A stretch of DNA of 20,347 nt. Source: Acidobacteriaceae bacterium. Lineage in GTDB: Bacteria; Acidobacteriota; Terriglobia; Terriglobales; Acidobacteriaceae. Of this stretch, positions 14,809 to 20,347 are shown piece after piece. Position 1 is the stretch's first letter. Each line of letters opens with the position of its first letter. The DNA is taken from positions 10,871 through 31,217 of the forward strand of contig PKXI01000297.1 of the NCBI GenBank assembly GCA_003133425.1. The letters are read 5' to 3'. Position numbers and translations under genes: made by a program. Below the pieces are notes generated by a model. It was not told the origin of the DNA and did not search any database. It was given only the letters and a program-made list of their open reading frames with translations.

Positions 14809-15384
14809 ATGGGTCGAATTCTTTTGGGCGTCATTCTGGGCATCGTGCTCGTTCCCGTTGCGGCGATGTTTTGGTTCCATTTCGGTCATCCACCGGTGGC
14901 GGTTTCAGACCCGCCGTTGCCGATGGAGCGGCAGATTACGGGGATTCCACTGCACGCGCGGATCAACAGCGAAATGGTGAAGACACCGCCGATCCAGGCC
15001 GATGAAGACACCTTCGTGGCTGGTGCGCAGATCTATCGCGACCAGTGCGCGGCGTGCCACGGAGTCCACGGCAAGCCATCATCGTTTGGCATGCACATGT
15101 TCCCCAGGACGCCGCAGCTATGGGAGAAGCATCGTAACAGCAGCGTGGTAGGCGTGAGCGATGATCCGCCGGGCGCGACTTATTGGCGAGTGGTCAATGG
15201 TATTCGGCTTACCGGGATGCCATCCTACAAAGACGTGCTGACCGAGACCGAAATGTGGCAGGTTACGCTGCTGTTGGCGAATGCGGATAAACCGCTGCCC
15301 CCGACAGCGCTGGATATTTTGCGCGGGCAGCCTGGGACAGCGGCTCCGGCGTCCTCTCCGGCTGCGGCAGCGAAGAAGCCGTAG
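14809..15384 (+). CDS. Membrane-anchored c-type cytochrome
   Basis: A 191-residue monohaem cytochrome c of the cbb3/class I type, expected to carry electrons on the periplasmic face. Residues about 3-24 form one hydrophobic helix (an uncleaved anchor or a signal). The haem motif is CAACH at 80-84, and Met137 in RLTGMPSYKD is the likely sixth ligand; the helical segment WRVVNGIRLTGMPSY is typical. The C-terminus (about 175-191) is an Ala/Pro/Lys-rich tail. The ATG at 14809 is preferred over an upstream GTG (14761) because the membrane helix begins directly after it; GGAGG lies 11 nt upstream. The next gene on the strand is the small ORF 62 bp downstream. The electron donor and acceptor cannot be told from this context. 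Confidence 0.9.
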   Translation: MGRILLGVILGIVLVPVAAMFWFHFGHPPVAVSDPPLPMERQITGIPLHARINSEMVKTPPIQADEDTFVAGAQIYRDQCAACHGVHGKPSSFGMHMFPRTPQLWEKHRNSSVVGVSDDPPGATYWRVVNGIRLTGMPSYKDVLTETEMWQVTLLLANADKPLPPTALDILRGQPGTAAPASSPAAAAKKP

Positions 15385-15446
15385 AATCAGAGCGGGGTTC
15401 GCTTCGATTATCCCGACTGCGGACTGAAAGGAAAGGGACTAGCACG

Positions 15447-15581
15447 ATGAGCGTTCTCGATGCGCTGCGCAAGGGGTTTGGCTATGTGCTGATGAGCATG
15501 GGCGTTTCCAGTCCGGCAAAGAAAAAGCCGGCCCCGAAGCCCGCGGCCAAACCGGACCCGAGAGCGAATTCTGGGTTGTAG
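15447..15581 (+). CDS. Small Lys/Pro/Ala-rich protein, 44 residues
   Basis: A short frame from ATG (15447) to TAG (15579-15581). It has a purine-rich AAGGAAAGGG about 9 nt upstream that could serve as a ribosome site. The N-terminal half (MSVLDALRKGFGYVLMSMG) could form an amphipathic or membrane-touching helix. The C-terminal half is rich in Lys, Pro and Ala (AKKKPAPKPAAKP). It follows the cytochrome c gene by 62 bp on the same strand, and that cytochrome also ends in an Ala/Pro/Lys-rich tail. No family is recognised, so the coding call is tentative. Confidence 0.5.
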   Translation: MSVLDALRKGFGYVLMSMGVSSPAKKKPAPKPAAKPDPRANSGL

Positions 15582-15650
15582 AGCGCGGTTTCGGGGCAAC
15601 CGTATGAAGGATACTGGCTGCCTGCGCGTCGGCCCTACCTGACCAGTGAA

Positions 15651-15690
15651 TGAGGTGGACTCATCGACCCAGGGGTTCCACCGCACCTCA
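15651..15690. repeat. Nested inverted repeats between convergent genes
   Basis: TGAGGTG (15651-15657) pairs with CACCTCA (15684-15690), and the overlapping GGTGGA (15654-15659) pairs with TCCACC (15677-15682), giving two alternative stems. It lies between the small ORF and the convergent aldo/keto reductase gene. There is no T tract, so it is at best a weak terminator. Confidence 0.4.
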
Positions 15691-15742
15691 CTCTCTCAAT
15701 CGCGAGAATGGACGATGCGCTCCCCACATCATGTGCATCCTG

Positions 15743-16633
15743 CTACGCGGCGGCTATGTGCTGAATCAGGTTGTTCTGTTCCGCCTTCGATTCTGTGCCG
15801 ATGGTGAAGGCGTCGAGAGCGCCGGATCCGAGAGCAAAGCGAATGGCGTCGCCGGGCCGGTCGCGCAGATCGCCCTGTCCCAAAATCTTCATACCGATTA
15901 TGCCCTTGCCCTGATCCTTCATTTGCTTCAGTACTGAGATCACGGTGTCGGGATCCGCATCCATGTAGCGGCCAATTGGGTTGAGGCGGGCGAGATCGAC
16001 TTCGACCCAGGGAGAGGCTGCAGCCGCACGGAGAGCCTGGATGGTGTGGCAGGAGCAGCCGTGGGCGCGGATGATGCCCTTCTCCTTCGCCTCAGAGAGC
16101 ACATCCATGACTCCGCTGTAGCGGGTAGTCCAGTCGGCTTCCGTCACCCCATGGACGAGCACGATATCGATCATGTCGACGCCGAGCTCCTTGCGGAAGC
16201 GGTCCAGGTCGGCGCGAACGCCGGCAGCGGTGCGGTTGTCTGTCTTGGTAAGCACGGTGACCTTGTCGCGCGGAAGCTGCTTGAGCGCCGCGGCAACGTA
16301 AGGATGGCTACCGTAGGAGTCCGCTGCGTCGAAGAAACGCAAGCCGTTCTCGTGGTAGCCGTTGAGCAGGATGCTCACAAAGGCGTCCACGCCCAGGCGG
16401 GTCTGGTTCGAACCGCCGTGGCCGCCGATGGTTCCCGTGCCCATGGCCAGGCGGCTGGTGCGAATGCCAGTGTGGCCGAGGACGACTTCATCCTGAGCTT
16501 TGAACTTATGCGGAAGAGGGTCGGCATCGATCCATGGAGGTAGCGGGTTTGCCGCGTGTGCGCTGACGGCGGACGAGAGCCACGCGGCTCCCACTGCCTG
16601 GGCCGATTTGCGAAGAAATTCTCTGCGTTGCAT
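15743..16633 (-). CDS. Tat-exported aldo/keto reductase
   Basis: A 296-residue aldo/keto reductase; the family reduces carbonyls with NAD(P)H in a TIM barrel. The N-terminus carries a twin-arginine signal, RREFLRKSAQ at 3-12, with a hydrophobic stretch and AHA near 25-27. The catalytic tetrad is visible: Asp102 and Tyr107 in FFDAADSYG, Lys130 in VLTKTDN and His161 in IVLVHG. GMKILGQGDLRDRPGDAIRF is similar to predicted oxidoreductases of the same group. The ATG at 16633 is chosen because AAGGAG lies 7 nt upstream and the Tat signal starts there; the frame extends to 16699 without support. It is divergent from the ABC exporter (176 bp). The substrate is unknown; Tat export would let the protein fold and bind cofactor first. 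Confidence 0.9.
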   Translation of the reverse strand: MQRREFLRKSAQAVGAAWLSSAVSAHAANPLPPWIDADPLPHKFKAQDEVVLGHTGIRTSRLAMGTGTIGGHGGSNQTRLGVDAFVSILLNGYHENGLRFFDAADSYGSHPYVAAALKQLPRDKVTVLTKTDNRTAAGVRADLDRFRKELGVDMIDIVLVHGVTEADWTTRYSGVMDVLSEAKEKGIIRAHGCSCHTIQALRAAAASPWVEVDLARLNPIGRYMDADPDTVISVLKQMKDQGKGIIGMKILGQGDLRDRPGDAIRFALGSGALDAFTIGTESKAEQNNLIQHIAAA

Positions 16634-16809
16634 GCGTGCTCTCCTTGCTCTTACCATACACACGCTCCTGCCGCTGGGAAATGGCATTTTTGCGGGCAAG
16701 CGGTATGGGCAGGGTGGAAACGCGGCTGACCCTCAGAACTGTGGTGTCGGCATACGGTTCCCGAAGGCCGCCCCGTACAATGGATAAGGAAGGTTTACCC
16801 ACCTAACCG

Positions 16810-18858
16810 ATGGCGGACGCAGAGCAAACAAAACCCCCTAAGCCAGGCTCCAAGGGGCCAGCCCGGAAACAGGACGAAGACCCGGTAGGAAAGGTCTACG
16901 ACTCGCGGCTTGTGCGGCGGCTTGCCCGGTACGTACGGCCGTACTGGGTGCAGGCGACCATCTCGTCTCTTTCGGTCTCGCTCAAATCTGTTTGCGATGT
17001 GACCGGACCCATCATGGTGATGATGGCCATCGACCGCTACCTTTCTCCAAACCTGAAGAGCGAAGACGCCAGCAGCGCGCTGGCTCACTGGCTGGCCACC
17101 AATAGTCCGCTGGCGCGGCTGCTGCCGGCCGATCCCTACCGAGGCATTTCAATACTTGCGGCCTTGTATCTGGGGGCGCTGCTGGCCGCCTATCTGTTCG
17201 CGTTCGTGCAGACGTACCTGATGCAGTGGATGGGCCAGAAGATCATGTTCGATCTGCGTCGCGATATTTTTCGCCACATGCAGCGGATGCATATAGGGTT
17301 CTTTGACGTAAACGCGGTGGGGCGCCTGGTGACTCGTCTGACGTCTGACGTGGACGCGGTCAATGACATGTTCACAGACGGCATTCTGGCGATTGTGAAC
17401 GACTTCTTCATGCTGGCGGTGATGGCCGCGGTGATGCTGAGCATCAACTGGTGGCTGGCGCTGCTGGCCTTTGCGGTGCTGCCGCTGATTCTGATTGTGA
17501 CGCGGCTGTTTCGCGACCATGTGCGGGAGAGCTACCGGCGGGTGCGGGCCGCGATTGCGCGCATCAACAGCTTTACCCAGGAACATATTTCGGGAATGAG
17601 CGTGGTGCAGTTGTTCAACCGGGAGCAGCGCGCATTCCAGGACTTTGAAACCGTCAACCGACTGCACATGATCGCCTTCAAGGACACGATCTTTGCCTAT
17701 GCGCTCTACTATCCCGCGGTGGAACTTCTTTCTTCGGTGGCGATTGCACTGGTGGTGTGGCGCGGCGGATTTAGCGTGCTGGGTCACGGGGTAGTCACAA
17801 TCGGCGTGCTGGCGATGTTTATCCAATACTCGCAGCGATTCTGGCGGCCGATTCAGGATTTGAGCGACAAGTACAACATTCTGCAGGCGGCCATGGCCGC
17901 ATGCGAGCGGATTTTCAAACTGCTGGATACGCAGCCGGAGATTGTGAACCCGGCGAACCCGGTGGAGGGTGACGGGAGCAACAGAATTGAATTCCGGCAC
18001 GTGTGGTTTACGTATCAAAAACTGAGCGAGACGCAACAGGCGGCAGTGACAGCGGCTGCGGCATTGGATTCTCCCGCGGCAAAGCTGGCAGCGCTTAACG
18101 GGATTGACGGGATCGAGTGGATTCTGCGGGACGTGAGCTTCACCGTTGAACCGGGGCAGACGGTGGCAATTGTGGGCCATACCGGAGCAGGGAAGACGAC
18201 ACTCACCAGCCTGATGATGCGCTTCTACGACGTGACGGTGGGGCAGATTCTTCTTGACGGTGTAGACCTGCGCGCGCAAGACCTGACCGCGCTGCGGAAG
18301 CACTTTGCAGTGGTGTTACAGGATCCGTTTTTGTTTGCCGGCACATTGGCAGATAACATCCGCTTTGGCGACGATGCCATTACCGACGAGAGACTACGGC
18401 AGGCAGCGAGTGACGTTAACGTGCTGGACTTCATCGAGAGTTTGCCGGGGGGCTTCAAGGAGCCGGTGCAGGAGCGGGGTAATTCCCTCTCGACGGGGCA
18501 AAAGCAACTAATCAACTTTGCGCGGGCGTTGGCCTACAATCCGCGCATCCTGATTCTGGATGAGGCGACTTCCAGCGTAGACACCGATACGGAACTGCGC
18601 ATTCGCGGAGCACTTGAACGAATGGTTGAGGGGCGCACCAGTGTACTGATTGCGCATCGGCTCTCGACCGTGCAGCGGGCGGAAACGATCCTGGTGATGC
18701 ACAAGGGGCAGCTCCGTGAAATGGGCTCGCACCAGGAACTGTTGGCCGAGCGCGGGCTCTACTGGAAGCTGTATCAGTTGCAATACAAGGACCAGGAAAC
18801 TGGGATCAGGGATCAAGGGGCAGGGATCAGCCGCCAGCCCTCAGCAATCCCCGGCTAA
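16810..18858 (+). CDS. ABC exporter, fused membrane and ATPase domains (MsbA/MdlB-like)
   Basis: A 682-residue half-transporter that should dimerise to export lipids, peptides or drugs across the inner membrane. A polar leader (1-28) precedes a six-helix membrane domain (about 45-365). The ATPase domain has Walker A GHTGAGKT at 456-463, Q-loop LQDPFLFAG, signature LSTGQ at 560-564, Walker B ILILDEA with Asp584/Glu585, and H-loop His616. An Ala-rich insert of about 34 residues (403-436) separates the aromatic A-loop strand (HVWFTYQ) from WILRDVSF. The last 20-odd residues are encoded by a heptanucleotide repeat. The ATG at 16810 has only a distant AAGGAAGG (16 nt upstream); TACAAT at 16776-16781 could be a -10 box. 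Confidence 0.94.
   Translation: MADAEQTKPPKPGSKGPARKQDEDPVGKVYDSRLVRRLARYVRPYWVQATISSLSVSLKSVCDVTGPIMVMMAIDRYLSPNLKSEDASSALAHWLATNSPLARLLPADPYRGISILAALYLGALLAAYLFAFVQTYLMQWMGQKIMFDLRRDIFRHMQRMHIGFFDVNAVGRLVTRLTSDVDAVNDMFTDGILAIVNDFFMLAVMAAVMLSINWWLALLAFAVLPLILIVTRLFRDHVRESYRRVRAAIARINSFTQEHISGMSVVQLFNREQRAFQDFETVNRLHMIAFKDTIFAYALYYPAVELLSSVAIALVVWRGGFSVLGHGVVTIGVLAMFIQYSQRFWRPIQDLSDKYNILQAAMAACERIFKLLDTQPEIVNPANPVEGDGSNRIEFRHVWFTYQKLSETQQAAVTAAAALDSPAAKLAALNGIDGIEWILRDVSFTVEPGQTVAIVGHTGAGKTTLTSLMMRFYDVTVGQILLDGVDLRAQDLTALRKHFAVVLQDPFLFAGTLADNIRFGDDAITDERLRQAASDVNVLDFIESLPGGFKEPVQERGNSLSTGQKQLINFARALAYNPRILILDEATSSVDTDTELRIRGALERMVEGRTSVLIAHRLSTVQRAETILVMHKGQLREMGSHQELLAERGLYWKLYQLQYKDQETGIRDQGAGISRQPSAIPG
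18786..18848. repeat. CAG-N4 heptanucleotide repeat inside the ABC exporter 3' end
   Basis: Nine consecutive 7-bp units in one register, most starting CAG or CAA. The clearest are CAGGGAT at 18807-18813 and again at 18821-18827; flanking units are more degenerate. Translated, it yields the tail containing DQETGIRDQGAGISRQ. It has the same unit size and CAG anchor as the array at 12016-12067. Confidence 0.75.
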
Positions 18859-18987
18859 CTCGCCGGCCACGGCAGGATGGTAATTATGTGCGCGCATCCC
18901 GCTTGTGCGCTGTGAACGCCGGGTTACCGCGTTTGCGATATCGCCAATTTGCGAATGAAGTCTCTAAGACCGATAGGCAATCGCCTT

Positions 18988-19017
18988 TTGAGCGCGAAGG
19001 GTTCCGCGTGATATAGT
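18988..19017 (+). promoter_or_regulatory. Candidate sigma-70 promoter for the VWFA-family gene
   Basis: TTGAGC (18988-18993) and TATAGT (19012-19017, 5/6 match to TATAAT) are 18 bp apart. Transcription would start near 19025, giving a leader of about 235 nt that includes the 25-bp palindrome. Confidence 0.42.
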
Positions 19018-19051
19018 CCATCCCAAATCAGCCACAGGTGGTTTTTGTGGT

Positions 19052-19076
19052 CTGGACGATCATATTGATCGTCCAG
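19052..19076. promoter_or_regulatory. Perfect 25-bp palindrome, operator or leader hairpin
   Basis: Arms CTGGACGATCA (19052-19062) and TGATCGTCCAG (19066-19076) are exact reverse complements around TAT. No T tract follows, so it is not a standard terminator. It sits about 27 nt downstream of the predicted transcription start, where it could bind a dimeric regulator or form an 11-bp RNA stem. Confidence 0.6.
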
Positions 19077-19258
19077 CACGACGAGTTGCGTTGTTTGAAC
19101 AATTTGGAACAGGCAACGTCAATCGTGAAATTTGAGATCTATCACCGGGAACAAACGCATTGAGCGTAAAAGATCGAAACCGCGAGATTCGAGTTTCGTG
19201 TTTTTACGAAGCCGGACAAATAACCGAGCCGAACTGATCGATCAATTGGAGATATGGT

Positions 19259-20320
19259 ATGAAAGCAAGAACTCTATTTCTATTCGCAGTTTTAAGCGCA
19301 TTGGTTTTGGGACCGAGCACAAACTCAGCGCAGGCAGTTCCAGCGGGGGCGGCGGCGGATGTTCCTACGATCCTCGATGTGGTGGTTACGGACAAGGCGG
19401 ACCGGCCGATCACGGGCTTGCAGGCAGGCGACTTCAAAGTGATCGACAACAAGACGCAGCAGAGCGTGATCGGATTGCGGGAAGTGGCCGGCGAGACGCC
19501 CAACGCCGATCCTCCGGTCGAAGCCATTCTGCTGGTGGATGAGATCAACACTCTGCCTGAAGTAATGGCCCGCGAACGGAAGGATATCGAAGCTTACCTG
19601 CGCCAGAGCGGCGGACAGCTTCCCCTGCCCACCTCGTTAGTCTTTCTGACCGACACGGAGCTGCAGTACCAGGGGAAGCCGTCACGCGATCCGAAGGTGC
19701 TTTTGGATAGCCTAGCGAGCCACCCGAATCCACAGCGACGGTTCCAGTGGGAGGGAGGTTATCAAGCAGGTGTGCAGCAGCGCGAGAAGTCGCTGGAGGG
19801 TCTGAACGGCCTTGTCCTGAAGTTGCAAACTAGACCGGGGCGGAAACTGGTGATCTGGATCAGCCACGGGTGGCTGGCATTTCCGCAAGAGAGTATCAAA
19901 AAGTCAGCGAAGGAGATGGATGGGCTGTTTACTTACATCGTCTCTCTCTCGACAATGCTGCGTGATGCGCGCATTACGCTCTACAGCGTGGATCCGTACG
20001 GAGCCCAGCGGGATCTGTTCGTGGCGGCGAACAACGATTATCAGATATACACGAAGGGCGTAGCCAGCGCCAAGCAGGCGGACAATGGCGATCTCTATCT
20101 GCAGGTGATCGCGACGCAAACTGGTGGTAAGGTGCTTTTCGGGAGCAACAACGTCGCCAAGATGATTGACCAGTGCGTTGCGGATGCACAGGCGTTCTAC
20201 GTGCTGACCTTCAATGCGCCTCACGCCACGCATCCGAATGAATATAACGGGATTCAGGTGCAGGTGAACAAGCCGGGATTGAAGGCGCGGGCGGGCACCG
20301 GATTCTACGCGCAACCATAG
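19259..20320 (+). CDS. Secreted VWFA-related protein, acidobacterial type
   Basis: A 353-residue exported protein of the VWFA-related domain family that is expanded in Acidobacteriota; its function is unknown, and adhesion or protein-protein contact is usually assumed. Residues 1 to about 26 form a Sec signal peptide. The segment DVVVTDKADRPITGLQAGDF followed by KVIDNKTQQSV (about 40-71) is the family's N-terminal beta repeat. The VWA-like core begins with ILLVDEINTL, where Asp is kept but the classical MIDAS Ser residues are not, as is usual in this family. WISHGW, ARITLYSVDPYG and the end YVLTFNAPHATHPNEYNG followed by IQVQVNKPGLKARAGTGFYA complete it. GGAG lies 7 nt upstream of the ATG. 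It appears monocistronic within the window. Confidence 0.9.
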   Translation: MKARTLFLFAVLSALVLGPSTNSAQAVPAGAAADVPTILDVVVTDKADRPITGLQAGDFKVIDNKTQQSVIGLREVAGETPNADPPVEAILLVDEINTLPEVMARERKDIEAYLRQSGGQLPLPTSLVFLTDTELQYQGKPSRDPKVLLDSLASHPNPQRRFQWEGGYQAGVQQREKSLEGLNGLVLKLQTRPGRKLVIWISHGWLAFPQESIKKSAKEMDGLFTYIVSLSTMLRDARITLYSVDPYGAQRDLFVAANNDYQIYTKGVASAKQADNGDLYLQVIATQTGGKVLFGSNNVAKMIDQCVADAQAFYVLTFNAPHATHPNEYNGIQVQVNKPGLKARAGTGFYAQP

Positions 20321-20347
20321 AGCTTGATTCAGGCTCTTCGAGCTGAA

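Larger units (their letters stand above)
18859..19258 (+). other. Leader/intergenic region before the VWFA-family gene
   Basis: 400 bp with no credible gene. It includes a promoter candidate (18988-19017), a small stem CCACA/TGTGG (19032-19036, 19046-19050), a perfect 25-bp palindrome (19052-19076), TTGTT-TG-AACAA (about 19093-19104) and TGATCGATCA (19235-19244). The GGAG at 19248-19251 is the ribosome site of the next gene. No terminator with a T tract was found for the ABC gene. Confidence 0.6.

Noticed and set aside
14529..14843. 104-codon minus-strand frame across the structured intergenic region
   Set aside because: It would overlap the cytochrome c start, shows no family, and its sequence is dominated by the hairpin arms.
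17149..18303. 384-codon minus-strand frame opposite the ABC exporter
   Set aside because: His/Gln/Arg-rich composition typical of an antisense shadow; the plus strand encodes clear ABC motifs.

Overview
The window is about 60% GC by eye and gene-dense, and it looks like chromosomal DNA from an acidobacterium, probably class Terriglobia. The strongest lineage clue is the last gene (19259-20320), a secreted protein of the VWFA-related family typical of Acidobacteriota. Further support comes from an hfq-hflX-Nudix cluster, Tat-exported enzymes and tandem or dispersed intergenic repeats. The assignment rests on recognised families only; no database search was run. I saw no rRNA, tRNA, CRISPR array, insertion sequence or phage gene.

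Region by region: (1) 1-744 is the 3' part of a citrate synthase gene cut by the window edge, convergent with a minus-strand operon hfq (3115-2804), hflX (2783-1359), Nudix hydrolase (1339-788), whose genes are about 20 bp apart. (2) A DegT-family PLP aminotransferase (3372-4604) converges on an MFS transporter (5870-4629). (3) The transporter is divergent from an ATP-dependent hydantoinase/oxoprolinase-type pair, hyuA-like and hyuB-like, which overlap by 4 nt (5892-9538). Together they could form an uptake-plus-hydrolysis unit for an amide, lactam or imide compound. (4) A DUF3303 protein (minus) precedes a one-chain class I Fe-S fumarase (10495-12021). (5) A gene-free stretch of about 630 bp (12022-12650) carries two different tandem repeats, a decayed-looking dispersed repeat and a clear terminator. 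(6) Minus-strand genes for a Tat-exported TIM-barrel protein (12651-13526) and a secreted beta-barrel-type protein (13708-14457) follow. (7) A strongly structured 350-bp intergenic region lies before a membrane-anchored cytochrome c (14809-15384) and a 44-residue Lys/Pro/Ala-rich small ORF. (8) A Tat-exported aldo/keto reductase (minus) is divergent from an MsbA-like ABC exporter (16810-18858). (9) A 400-bp leader with a likely promoter and a perfect 25-bp palindrome precedes the VWFA-family gene.

Most genes are central metabolism or generic accessory functions (TCA cycle: citrate synthase and fumarase; RNA chaperone and ribosome GTPase; export). I did not find a clear new multi-gene defence or biosynthetic system. 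The most distinctive signals are non-coding. Two arrays of a CAG-N4 heptanucleotide repeat sit at the 3' ends of genes, one at the fumarase stop codon and one translated as the C-terminal tail of the ABC exporter. There is a block of back-to-back hairpins at 14597-14735, a 25-bp perfect palindrome at 19052-19076, and an extended Shine-Dalgarno sequence driving a four-codon minicistron just before the MFS gene.
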